Shown here: one piece after another, positions 46,821 through 58,404 of the stretch
Numbering within the stretch: position 1 is the stretch's first letter
How the letters are laid out: every line of letters starts with the position of its first letter
NCBI RefSeq assembly: GCF_014633365.1
Contig: NC_068344.1
Coordinates: 18,119,669 to 18,183,668 of the forward strand
DNA: 64,000 nucleotides
Direction: 5' to 3'
Origin: Diospyros lotus
Taxonomy: Eukaryota; Streptophyta; Magnoliopsida; Ericales; Ebenaceae
Program-made: the position numbers and the translations under genes
The notes under the pieces: model-generated
What the model saw: only the letters and a program-made list of their open reading frames with translations
The model's database searches: none
Told to the model about the DNA's origin: nothing

Positions 46821-47606
46821 AGAAATTATTATTTGGATAACCTAGAAAATGAATCCGAATATTAGGTATTAAATTAATTAGCTAAGAGGTGTTGGTTCTA
46901 ATGATGACAAATATATCCCAAGAGAGGGGTGAATTGGGATTTATATAAATTTTTCGATAATTAAAACAATGATTGATGGCAGAACACTATGTTTCAAAAT
47001 ATAAGGTATATGTTTTGAAATAAACCTTTCTATTAAGTAGGTTTCGAAACCTACTGTGTATGTTTCGAAATATACCTCACTGTTTTGGCTTGTTTCGAAA
47101 TCTATGAGGTATGTTTCGAAATACAACTTACTGTTTTCCTTGTTTCGAAATTTATTAGCTTGTATTTCAAAATAATGATCTTTGGCAAAGATGATTTGCA
47201 TAAGTAAGGGTATACTAAAGGAGTTTGAGATCAAAGATAGATACTTATGTATATGAATAAGCTTATGCTCAAGGAAACTTTATTTTAGACTTTGAAAGCA
47301 ATTCTTTTGAAAGCATGAGCAATAGGCAATAATGATAAGCAAAAGCGAAAAAACAACTGCATATAAGATATATAGTGGTTCGACACCCTGCCTAGTCCAC
47401 TACCTTCAAGTTTACCCACTTGAAGGATTTTTCAATCCTAATCACTTTTACTAGTAATCAACCACAACAAGGGTTTTACCACGGTTCACCCCAAAACTTT
47501 ATACAATGAGTTTTTACGGGCTCAACTCAAATTTTACACTAAGTAAGTTTTAGACTCAACTCAAACCTTATAATATTAACAAGATAAATATAATTTTATC
47601 TTTACA

Positions 47607-48909
47607 CACTATAAAAAAATGGGTTTTTTGCGGTGGTTTTTTTGCAGCGATTTTTAAAATCGCAGTAAAACATGGTATTTTGCGGCGGTTTTCCAACTGC
47701 TGCAAAATATGTTTTTTACGGCGGTTTATCCGAAATTTTGCGGCGGTTTTGAAAAACTACCGCATAATTAATTAATTTAAAATTCAAAAATAATTTTCAC
47801 GGCAGTTTTAACCAACTGCCGCAAAATTCAGCAATAAAAAAATAAAATATAAAATATAACGGCGGTTCTGTTAAACCGCCGCCAAATTCTTTAACAAAAA
47901 ATTTTTAAAAAAGTTAAATTTAGCAGCGATTTTGTCAAAACCGCCGCTAAATTCATTAATAAAAAAATTAAAAAATAAATTTCGCGGTGGCTTTTGTCAA
48001 TTGCCACAAAATTCAGTAATAAAAAAATAAAAAATTAATTTAAAAAAAATAATAATTAAAAAAAAATAAATTAAATTAAAATTTACAAATTAATCTAATT
48101 TTTTTATTTTTTAATCAATTAATTTATTTAATTTAAATTTATTTAATTTAATTCAATTAAATTAAATAATTTTCAATTAATTTATTTAATTCAAATTAAT
48201 TAATCTATTAATTAATTTAATTTAATTAATTAGTTTAAAACATTTTATGTTCAATTAATTAATTTAATATGTTAACTCTTTTTTAGGTATTTTGAGAGTT
48301 TAATTAATTAATTTAATTTAATTTAATTCAATAGAAAATAAAATTATTTTTTATTTTATTTAATTTGGGGTTAAGTGTAATTTCAAAAACTTGAGTTTGT
48401 GGGTGCAAAGGGAATTTTGAAAAATAGTGGTTCAATTACTTTATAAATAATATGTGCAAATATATTACAAGGTGGCTTTGTAGATCAGGTGGCATCGTGC
48501 GCACACGCGCATACGACAGGTCATGGAATCGAAACTTAGGAAAAGAATTTGCAGCAATTAAATTCCAGCAGGAGCTGGTGGGTGTGCGCGCGAGCGCGCA
48601 GGGGTGGGGCTTTGGCGCGCGTAGGGGCGAGCCTCGTGCGCGCGCTATATTTTTTTCCATTGCGGGAAATAGCGGCGGTTTCAAAATCGCCGCTAAAATT
48701 ATCAAAACTGCCGCTAAATTTAATCGAACCGCCGCAAGGTTTTCAAACCGCCGCTAAAAATATCACTTAGCGGCGGTTATACCAACGGTTGCTAAAAACC
48801 ACCGCTAAATGCTGCACGACGGCTGTATCTACAGTAATTTTAAAAATCATCGCTAAATCACTTAGCGGCGGTTAAAAAACCGCCGCTAAATGCCAATTTT
48901 TTTGTAATG
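47607..48909. mobile_element. Non-autonomous CACTA element, copy 2
   Basis: 1303 bp, CACTATAAAAAAA to TTTTTTTGTAATG with target duplication ACA (47604-47606, 48910-48912). Subterminal GGCGGTTTT/AAACCGCCGC repeats are dense. The right third matches copy 1 (AAAATAGTGGTT, TAGATCAG, then CACGCGCATA). No transposase. Confidence 0.85.
48474..48540 (+). other. tRNA-like segment in CACTA copy 2
   Basis: TAGATCAGGTGG (48481-48492) and GGAATCGAAACT (48525-48536) occupy the same place as the A/B-box-like pair in copy 1. Confidence 0.4.
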
Positions 48910-50286
48910 ACAACCCAATAAATTTATAGTAATGAAATGCCTTACCAATGGTTGGACAAACCTCTTAACTTGAGGTGAGGAGAGCTGGACAAGATGAGAC
49001 TTCAGTTTTCACTTGCTTCTCATTTTCACTCACAATGCACAAGAATAGGATTTGTAGAAGATCTTCTTTGAGAGCTTGAATAAACGATTTGATCACCACT
49101 TGTGCTTGTGTATGTGTCTCTAGTGTGTGCTCTCTTGTTGTATCTAGTTCTTGTCTTCAAACACCTGCTATTTATATCAAAAGATAGAAATTTGGCCGTT
49201 TATAGCTGTTAGAGACAAAACATAAATGAAGGTTTCGAAACATAGCATACATGTTTCGAAACATCACAAATTTACACTAAGGTTTTGAAACATACTCCTC
49301 ATGTTTCGAAACATACAGCCTTTCTAGCTGGACTTGCATTTAGAGACAGTAATGAGTGAGAGACATAATCTATTCCCCACTAACATATAATAATGATCTC
49401 CACTTCAAATTTGAATTTGAATTCTTAGGGCATGGAGAATACATTTAAAAATACTTTGAGAAGTTTTTAGATAAATATTAAAATATAAAACAAAAACATC
49501 TTGGATTTTAAAACCTCTGCTGACAGAAATGTCAGAGGTTTTGAAACATAACCTATAGGTTTCGAAACATACTTCAAAACCTGTTTTGAAAATAAATGCA
49601 TTACATAGATGTTTCGAAATAGCATACACACATAGAAAAACATTGAAACCTTTTCAAATGGGGTTTCAAAACATGCACAAAAACATGACAGAGTTTCGAA
49701 AGGATTTGCTTGACAACACAATCCATAGCATGTATATATTACAACATATTTACATTTATTTAATTTAAGCAAATGTCCTCATTTTCCTTAATTTATTTTT
49801 TACCTTCTATTTACTTTAATACATAAATGTAAATAAGAAAATACCCCCTATTTGGATTCAATAAAAATATCCAAAAAATCAAAATCCATAACAATAAGAA
49901 AGTAAAATTTTGGTTTTAGTACAAATTCAGGATTTTGCGATTTTACCACCTCCAAAATATATACTTTTTATTTCTTGAAAAATTCGTAAAAAAATCATTT
50001 TAACACCAATGGATATTAGCTATCGAAATAATGAGAGATAGTTTTCTAAAAAGAAAACATTTTCTTATAAATCTCCTTATAAGGTGCTAACCTTCTAGAC
50101 TTAGAAAAAATAAGGTTTTGCAAACCTCGATACTTGGAATTCATTTGGTTTTCATTTTCACAAAGTAATACTTGATATTGAAATTGATATATGTTGAAAA
50201 TCACAACTTTGACTCATGGCTTAGGGATATACTAATAGATGTTTTTCATCATCAAAACTAATATACAAAAAGGAAACAATAAGAGG

Positions 50287-51471
50287 CTGCCACGTGTCTA
50301 GTCTTCTTGCATTCCTCTTGCCTCTCTAGTTTCATCTTTCTTTGTGGCCAAGTAAAGCATTAATGAGGTGCCATGAGATAATGAAAATCAAAGATACGTG
50401 CCTTAAAATGAGAATGGGTTAGTATAAATAATGATTATGTAAATTAATTAAAGGAAATTGTGAGGATGCAGTTGTGGAGAACTGGTGAGTATAAATAAGA
50501 GAAGGAGGTTCGTCCAAGGGAAGATAATTGGAGAAGAAGCATCGGCAGTGGCTGGAAAGTAGAGGGAAGATCAGAAGAGAACTAGAAGGAATTCACACAA
50601 TGTTTGTCAAGACCTTAGAGTCTTGCCAATGATGCCACTCGTTCCCCGCAGTTAAAGAGATCATTTTCTAAGGCAAATTCCCTTGCACCTTGATTATCTC
50701 GTGGTGCAAGTCCCTATTGGCTTCTATTTATTCTTTCGCAAGCTCCCCGTTTACCATGTCTTGAGAGTTCATTATGCTTACCTCCGTGGTCAAGCTCTTT
50801 TTAATTCTTTTAAACTCATAAGTTATTCTTACTAGAAGTCGGGGGTTTTATGATGAGCCGGACTTATACTCCTAGTGAGGGTCTTGTTTCACCCTCTAGT
50901 TTAAAAAGGAATGATGCTTTTTTGCTAGGGTCAGGATATACAGGGTTTGTCCCTCTTTGCAAGATAGCTACCCAAGTATGGTTAAGGGTGTGGGGTATAA
51001 GCTATTGACTATCGATCGTCGGGTCGTGGCAGTCAATGGCTTGATGTATGGTACATGGATTGGGTTGTATTCATTGGGGAACATGTTTTGTGTGCGTGCG
51101 CGGGGGGGGGGGGGGGGGAAGTGTGAACATTGGCATAACCTGGTTGGCCATTAGGTGTTGACTTGGGTATAATAGGCGAGCATATGCATTTAGAGCATTC
51201 TGCCTGTGTGAGTTCTTATGTGGGCGTATCATGGCCTGATGCTTGGTTTATGGGGGCCTTCTTATCACGTTTATGTTGCAAAAGCCACTACATTTCTTAT
51301 ATGTTGCGTTGCATTGCATGGTAAGCAAGAGTGGCTATGAGAGATGAAGGAGGGGCATAGACCATGGAGATGAGACCCACGACAGCTATATGTTATGATG
51401 ATACGTTATGTGTGATGGTAAGATGATGTGGATGAGATGGCTTTACATTTTATGAAATGTGGGAGGAGAAT
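50287..51471. other. Unassigned sequence with a 17-G run
   Basis: No gene recognised. It contains a run of 17 G (51102-51118) and text resembling LTR leader DNA. A short open frame at 50957-51154 runs through the G tract and is not credible. Confidence 0.4.
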
Positions 51472-52071
51472 TGATGCAAGGAAAATTTGAAGAGAAGTGG
51501 TTCTAGGCAATTTTTATAGCATTTTAGTAAATTTTGCCAATTTTGAAGTGTGCGATTCTAGTGATTTCAGAGGCTAATTTCAATGGAATCAGGCTGAGTA
51601 TTCAAAGTCACGAGCTTTGCTGGTGCGGTCCATGTTTTTCGGGCAAATTCCTTTGTTTAGTTCTCGAAATTAGCATTTTTGCTATTTTAGGAAACAATTG
51701 ACTTGGTAATAACTTCCATTAGGAAGTGAATTTTAATAAGCTATTTTGGGGGATTTTCTTTATTTCAATCTAATTTTAATTCTATAATGAAAACTCAATT
51801 TTTCCTTTTTTAGTAAAATTCGAGTTTTAGGGTTTTGGGGTGTTTTCTAGTTTCCTAGTCGTATTGGGAGTTGTAGCCTATAAATACTATATTTATAGGA
51901 CGTTTTTGTAGTTGATTTCAGAATTCTCAATAAAATTTATGTTGAAATTTTCCCTATACAACTCTTCAATTTTTTGGTATTCTTTAGAATCAACAAATAA
52001 TTGATTTGAGTCCTATAACTCGACATTCATGAGTGAATCAACGGGTTATTAGAAGGCTTTCACTAGGTTAG
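51472..52071 (+). repeat. 5' LTR of the chromovirus-like element
   Basis: Approximate. It starts TGATGCAAGG, has a TATA-like CCTATAAATACTATA (about 51879-51893) and an AATAAA signal (about 51932), and ends just before the primer site. The start is a best guess because no partner LTR exists. Confidence 0.5.
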
Positions 52072-52093
52072 TTGTTATCAAAGCCAGGCTCGT
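52072..52093 (+). promoter_or_regulatory. tRNA-iMet primer-binding site
   Basis: TTATCAAAGCCAGGCTCG aligns with the plant initiator tRNA-Met complement (GTATCAGAGCCAGGTTTCG) with a few changes. Its place between LTR and gag is as expected. Confidence 0.65.
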
Positions 52094-52368
52094 TCCTTGA
52101 CAGCCACCATGCTGCTAAGATTAGCAATTCGCAACCAAGCCATAGACGAAGTATATACCCAAGATAGCACACAAGAAATCCAGCGTTTGAATGGGCTCAT
52201 GAATACTATGATGGAGCAGATTATGTAGATGAATCAGGCCATGTAAGAGTTCATGATTGGATAGGGAGGTGAACGAAGGAGGCAGGAGGATGTCAATCTG
52301 TTTGGTCCTCTTAACCAAGAAGAGGGTGATGAGAATGATGGTGATAGTGAGGGATACTTCGAAGAGGT

Positions 52369-53907
52369 TGATGGATGTCGAATCCAACAAATAATAAATT
52401 CTTGCTCTTAAAAATATGAATTGTGATAGTGATGAGCAAGGTCGTATCCACAGGGATTGGTTAGATCTATTCCTTTGAAAAATTAGAATAAATAGAAGAA
52501 ACGATTAGGGGGTTTGTATTTTGAAATTTAAACAATTAAAAATAAAATATTATTCTAAATTAATAAGACAAATCAAAATGTAACAAAATTAAAGTAATCA
52601 ATAGAAACGCTTTCGGTAGAAGGGATTGATCCACCAATGGTTATAACACTGATCATTGATGCCAAAGTCACTAATTTTCCTTGAATACTTGACCTTAGAA
52701 AGAACAACAAGCTCTGTTCATTCAATGTTTCCCATACTTGTTAATTAATTAAAACAAGCTCTTCAATTAACCCTTACCTTCAAACAGCCCTAGAACAAGC
52801 TCTCTAGAATTTAATTCAATGGCAGCATTAAACTTTGTGGAAACAAGACCAAATCTGAACAATAAACACACAAGCTCGGTTTATTTAATTTAACACATGT
52901 ACTCCCTAGGAATTGAACGAAAACTTATCCATAATCATCAAGCCTAGTTGCTACTTATGCAAGAAAGACCAAACAATTACAGATTTGGTATTCAAGCTAG
53001 CAATAGATCATGAATCAAGAATTGAATAGCAACCGTCTATGCAATCAAAACACACAATCATAAACATTAAAATCAGAAGATACATGAATATTCAAGAGAA
53101 AATCAGATTGCAAATAAACTCAAAAAGATCTCATAGTGTTCTTCACGATGGCTTCAAAATATCCTTCTACCGAAAAACTAAAGTTTAGCCACACATAATG
53201 AGAGAAAGAACACAAAAAGAATAGAGAAATATCAAAAGGATGCTTCTTCCCCCTCTTGGATGTTCTTCTCTGCCTCTTTTTCTTCCTGGACGTCCCCCCT
53301 TTCGAGCTTGGATCAAGACTTTAAATATCCCCCAACAAAGAATCCAAATCAGCCAAGGAATTAGGGCTCCTAGACTCTCGTAACTTAAAATCCCGTTTTG
53401 GGTCAGATAACGAGCGTTTTGGGCTTCGGCCCCTTCTTAATAATTGTAGTTCAGAATGTTTATATGAATTTAGGCTTTTGAATCACACTATTTGGACATA
53501 AGAAGCTCAATTTATGGCCTTTTAAAGATTCCATATTTGTGCAGAATTCTAATCCAATTAGGATTTGGCCCAACTTTTCGGCCCTAACTTGAAGCAATAT
53601 TTGGAGGCCCAAACGAACTCTGATTTGGAAAAATCATACCATTATGGAAATCCCAAGAAGTTCTATACAAAATATCTGAAGACATTATTCATTTTCTTGA
53701 ACTTTAGCATGTTCAAAAATCTGCAAGAAGCCCGAAAGGTCAAAATATTAAAAAGCTGAAATTTTGTAAGTAAAAGCCCAATTTATTCTAACCTATCTAA
53801 AATTGCCTTAACCATAAAAATAAGTATAGATCAATACAATAAGGCATAAATCTCACCCAAGAGACCATATGTAAGGGAAATAAATATATGGAATTATGCA
53901 CTCATCA
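52369..53907 (-). mobile_element. Solo LTR, minus orientation, in gag
   Basis: 1539 bp, TGATG...CATCA ends, with target duplications GAGGT (52364-52368) and AAGGT (53908-53912). Read on the minus strand its end has ATCCCTGTGGATACGA, a common 3' LTR block. No internal region. Confidence 0.7.
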
Positions 53908-54355
53908 AAGGTACCTCATAGGTGTTGTAGAGGTGATGAGGATGAAGACAATAGACGTTGGGAATCTGGAATGCGAACTGAAATTCTAGGATTCTATGGT
54001 GAAATTATAGCCGAAGAATTTTTAGATTGATTGGAAATGACAAAGGAGATTTTGGAATTTAAGGAAGTGTCAGTGAATAAACGTGTGCCATTTATCATAA
54101 TGCGATTTAGAGGCAGGGTAGCGTGGTGGAAACAAGTGAAATTAACAAGGGCCAGAATGGGAAAACCTAAAATTTCCATGTGGGAAAAGCTGAAGAAGAA
54201 GATGAGGGAGGAGTTTCTTCCCAATAATTATCAGAGGTTGATGTACCAGAGGCTGCAAAATTTGAGGCAAGGAAATAGGACTATGGATCAATATACCATA
54301 GAATTTTATCAGTTGGTTGCAAGGAACGAGCTATAGGAGACAGAGGATAAGTTGG

Positions 54356-55888
54356 TGATGTGCTAATATTTTTTACATATTTTCTATACCATTCTTACTT
54401 GATTTCATGCTTAATTCTTATGGTTATATATGTTTTCTATATTAATTTTAAGTAATTTATCATGTTAACAGGATTTGAAGGAAAAGTGAGAAAGAAGAGC
54501 AAAAGTTATAGATTTTCGCTACTCAAGGGTCTAATTAAAAATAAAAAATGTACCAATCGGAATGTCAAAAAATTTTGAAAAATATATATTTGAGAGCGCC
54601 ATTGTCTAATTTTATACCCTTCAAACGGTGCATAAATATGATTTTTCTACAAAAAGTTATGACAGATGGAGTAACAGAAGGTCAAAGTTGTCAAAAATTC
54701 AGCATTACCTACAAATTTTCCATTCCATTTTCTCCAAGTTGGGCTGATTTGTAGATGGATTAAGAGGTCTTTTAAGGGTTATTTGGGTTGCCTATTTCAT
54801 GAAGAATTAGGCCCAATTAGACCTAAGAAGGTTAGCCCAAAATTCTAATCAAATTAAGCTCATATCTTACAAGAATCCCTAAATTGTAATTCTTGATATT
54901 TTGAGGGATTCTTTTGTATTGAATATGGGACCTAAACTTTTGAGTGGACATGCGTGGCATGAAACATGGAGAGGAAAATATGGAAGAGGAAAACATGGAG
55001 AGAAAAACATGGAAGAGGAAAATAAGGAGAGGAAAACATGGAGGAGGAAACTATAGAGGTAGGGTATCCAATGTTTTAAGGAGAAAATTAAGGAAAAGAA
55101 GAAATTGATGAATATAAATAGACAAGGAAGGTTGGAAAATTAAGAGAGTTGGAGGTGAGAGAACTTGAAGGATTGGAGAATTGGAGCACTCTTAGTGGAA
55201 GATTTCTTCAAGAATTGATGACAACATTTTTGAAGAAGGAAATCCTACACATCAAAAGAGTTTTATTCTCTTCTTCCATTTCCTTTAAATTCTATATTTA
55301 TGTTCATTTATTTTGTTATGGATTCTATCATTTGTAATATGAACTAAACTCTAGAACTAGAGTGTTTTGATGTAACTTAAATATGATAATTTGATTTTCA
55401 TGGATTGATTTTCTTTATTCATGCAAGTGTTTATTATTATGCTTAATGCTATCAAATACTTGGCCAATATTTGATTGATATGTTGATATAGATTTAGACC
55501 GGAAGGAAAAATCTATAACTTGATCTAGATAATAAACACCACATAATAAACACTACAAGAATATAATTGGAATGGAAGTAAGAATTTGACTTGTGTGGTT
55601 AATTATCATTGCATGAATAATTAAATTTGGATTGTCAACCATTTAAATTAAATTCGATTAATTAGGTGAAATCGAAATACCCTAGTGCTCTCTAAATCTT
55701 GAAACTCTCCATATTTACTTTGTGTGCTATTATTTTCTTTTCTTAAATTAATTCCCCTTAACCAATTGTTTAAATAACATTTGGGTTAATATAATTTTGG
55801 TAATTATCACTCGATCCTTATGGGAACGATATTCTACTCACTACTCTATTATTTGTGCGATTCGTACACTTGCGAAAAATTGCCACCA
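54356..55888 (+). mobile_element. Solo LTR, plus orientation, in gag
   Basis: 1533 bp, TGATGTGCTAA ... TTGCCACCA, with a perfect 5-bp target duplication GTTGG (54351-54355, 55889-55893). The end block (CACTCGATCCTTATGGGAAC, TTCGTACACTTGCG) is typical of Athila/Tat-like LTRs. No internal region, so it is the product of LTR-LTR recombination. Confidence 0.8.
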
Positions 55889-56469
55889 GTTGGTGTCAAG
55901 GTATATTTGAGGATTGGGATTACAGATTCAGGATATAGTCAACATGCATGTTTGATCCTATATCTGTTTCAGCTATGCATCAAAGAGCATTGCAGGTTGA
56001 GAAACAAGCTCGACGTGCAGGAAATCCCACAAATAGTAGCAATATGGCTGCTGGTAGTAGCTGAGCAATAGGTGGTGGTAGTACCAGGAATGCGGATTAG
56101 GTGTTGGAGGAGTGAATAAAGTCGTCCCTAGAACAGGCTAACAAAACATAAACAGTCCTAGTGGTAATCAACCTAGCACAACTAGTGGCAATAGTGGAAT
56201 TAAGTGTTTCAATTGTGGTGAAATGGGTCATCAACAATCAGAATGCAAGAAACAGTTGGAAAAAGGCGCTGATGGTTGAGGTAAGAGATGAAGACGATGA
56301 ACTAATGGATATGGAGCAAGAACCATCATTTGATACAGATACTTATGAGGAAAAAGAAGAGGTGGCTGGTGATACAAAGATTGCCCTGGTGGTTAGGAGA
56401 TCCTGCCTAACTCCTAAAGCTGCTAATGAAGACAACTGGCTGAGAAATAATATTTTTTAGTCTACATGC

Positions 56470-56799
56470 ACCATCCTGGGCAAGGTATGTCATTTTGTTA
56501 TTGATGCTAGTAGTTGTGAGAATATAATATCTATTGAGGTTATCCAAAAATTGAATTTGAAAACTGAAAAACATCCAGCTCCATACAAGCTGGCTTGGAT
56601 TAAGAAGGGTAGAGAATTTACAGTGTCTTTACGTGCTTTAGTGTCCTTTTCAATAGACTCAAAATATAAAAACTCTGTATGGTGTGATGTAATTGCTATG
56701 GATGCATGCCATTTATTATTGGGGAGACCTTGGCAGTTTGATAGGAGGGTAGTTCATGACGGTAGGGCAAACACTTTTAACTTTGTATTTGAGGGGTAA
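56470..56799 (+). pseudogene. Protease region of the chromovirus-like element
   Basis: Reads GKVCHFVIDASSCENIIS, then PYKLAWIKKG and ACHLLLGRPWQFDRRVVHDG. The catalytic segment is DASSC, where relatives have DGGSC. Separated from gag by a stop at 56458 and from RT by further stops. Confidence 0.75.
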
Positions 56800-56906
56800 A
56801 AATTGTATTATTGCCCAACAAATTTCCAGAAAAAATTAAACTTGCTATGGAAGGTACTAATCTGTTGTCCTTGGAAAGATTTAGTGAGGAATTATAGGAT
56901 TCGAAG

Positions 56907-57782
56907 GTGCTGTATGTGTTGATCGGAAAAGACATAGGAGCTAAGTTGTCGATTCCTACAAAAACAGCTTCATTAATTTCTAAATTTCATGATGTCCTTC
57001 CTAAGGAGCTGCCTGAAGGGTTGCCACCATTACGGGATATTCAACATCAAATTGATCTTGAGCCTAGAGCTTTTTTTTCAAACAAACCCCATTACAGAAT
57101 GAGTCCAAAAGAGCATGAAGAATTACGCAAACAAATGGAGGAGTTGTTAGGTAAGGGGCATGTGAGAGAAAGTATTAGTCCTTGTGCAGTTCCAGCATTG
57201 TTGACTCCTAAGAAGGATGGGTCATGGTGCATGTGGGTAGATAACAAATCCATTAATAAGATCACAGTAAGGTATCAGTTTCCTATTCCTCGTTTGGATG
57301 ACTTGCTAGATCAAATTAGTGGTGCCACAATTTTTACTAAACTAGATTTGAAGAGTGGATATCACCAAATTCGTATTAGACCTGGTGATGAGTGGAAAAT
57401 AGCTTTCAAGACTCGTGAGGTTTTGTATGAATGGTTGGTCATGCCTTTTGGATTGTTTAATGTCCCTAGTACTTTCATGCATGTGATGAACCATATTTTA
57501 AGGCCTTTTATTAGGAAATTTGTTGTTGTCTACTTTAATGATATCCTGATTTGTAGTGCTAATGTAGAAGTACATCTTCAGGACTTGTGGGAAGTGTTGT
57601 GTGTTCTTCGCAGGGAGAAATTTTATGCTACTATTAAAAAGTGTGTTTTCATGACACCCAAGGTGTTGTTTTTGGGTTATGTGGTTTCTAGAGATGGATT
57701 ACAGGTTGATGAGTCCAAGAGGTGGTCAAATATTGGCCTTGTTCTAAAACAATTACTGATGTTCGAAGTTTCCATGGATTAA
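56907..57782 (+). pseudogene. Reverse transcriptase of the chromovirus-like element, catalytic Asp changed
   Basis: A 291-codon open frame covering most of the [66 protein letters not shown], then the active-site loop [10 protein letters not shown] (57531-57542 for YFND). The normal loop is YFDD, so the first catalytic aspartate is Asn. The frame is lost before the end of the thumb. Despite the long frame the enzyme should be inactive. Confidence 0.88.
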
Positions 57783-58404
57783 CGTCATTTTATAGGCGTT
57801 TCATTCCCTACTTCAGTAGTATTATGGCTCTAGTTACCGATTACATGAAGGGTGGCAAGTTTGAACTGACAGATGCAGCTGAAGGGGCGTTCTAGCAGAT
57901 TAAACAAAGCCTTACAACAACCCCAATTTTGGTGGTGCCAAATTTTTCCCAACCATTTGAGTTACATTGTGATGCTTCCAAGGTGGGCAATGGAGCTGTG
58001 TTGAGCCAAAACAATAGACCTATGGCTTATTTTAGTGAAAAATTGTCGGGTTCCAAGCTTTACTACAATACCTATGATGTGGAGTTCTTTGCCATGGTTC
58101 AAGCAGTCAAGTATTGGAAACACTACCTTTTCCACAGAGAGTTCATCTTATATACAGATCATGAAGCATTGAAACACCTACACAAACAAGATAAAGTGTC
58201 TTGCAGACATGCTTCATGGGTGGCTTATTTACAGTTGTTTACTTTTGTGGTTAAACATAAGGATGGGCTGAAAAAAACAAGGTGGTTGATGCTTTGAGTT
58301 GAAAATAGAGTTTATTGACCAACATGAGAGTTGAGGTACCTAGTTTTGATGATTTTTGTGAATTATTTGCTACTAACCCATATTTTTCTCCTATTTTGCA
58401 AGCA
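57783..58404 (+). pseudogene. RNase H and linker of the chromovirus-like element
   Basis: Frame resumes with SFYRRFIPYFSSIMAL, a TAG near 57894, then PFELHCDASKVGNGAVLSQ, AYFSEKLSGSKLYYNTYDVE, YTDHEALKHLHKQDK and an end near 58297. The following linker (VPSFDDFCELFATNPYFSPI) stops at 58404 where unrelated sequence begins. The RNase H acidic residues D (CDAS), E (DVEF) and D (YTDHEAL) are kept. Confidence 0.8.

Larger units (their letters stand above)
46890..50279 (+). repeat. GTTTCGAAAC-rich LTR-like repeat, copy 1 (split by CACTA copy 2)
   Basis: It begins TGTTGGTTCTAATGATGA and has near-complementary text (TCATCATCAAAACTAATATACA) near its right end at 50267. The 7-mer TAAGAGG lies on both sides (46883-46889, 50280-50286). 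Without the 1.3-kb CACTA it is about 2.1 kb. Blocks at 47000-47170 and 49220-49700 are dense in GTTTCGAAAC. The segment at 47375-47560 (GTGGTTCGACACCCTG) and the start match the inverted copy at 59680-61246. It is probably a solo LTR or LTR-derived repeat. No coding capacity. Confidence 0.6.
52109..56460 (+). pseudogene. gag of the chromovirus-like element, split in three by solo LTRs
   Basis: Part 1, 52109-52368 (MLLRLAIRNQAIDEVY ... SEGYFEE), has stops TAG, TAA and TAG. Part 2, 53913-54355, reads PHRCCRGDEDEDNRRWESGM, RVAWWKQVKLTRARMG, REEFLPNNYQRLMYQRLQ and DQYTIEFYQLVARNEL. Part 3, from 55894, continues at the same codon (EDKLV|SRYI) to a CCHC knuckle CFNCGEMGHQQSEC (56205-56246) and an acidic tail. 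Removing both LTRs with one duplication copy each restores the reading order at both joins, apart from point stops and shifts. Confidence 0.8.
51472..58404 (+). mobile_element. Decayed chromovirus-like Ty3/gypsy element, truncated in pol
   Basis: 5' LTR, tRNA-Met primer site, gag with CCHC knuckle, protease, reverse transcriptase and RNase H in order on the plus strand. It ends abruptly in the linker after RNase H (about 58404). Integrase and the 3' LTR are absent. Two solo LTRs (52369-53907, 54356-55888) interrupt gag. RT text ([16 protein letters not shown]) and the DASSC protease are closest to chromovirus types (CRM/Tekay/Reina); the clade is inferred. Confidence 0.8.

Noticed and set aside
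51102..51118. 17-base G run as a possible quadruplex regulator
   Set aside because: A single homopolymer without nearby G-runs or a gene; likely slippage or assembly uncertainty.
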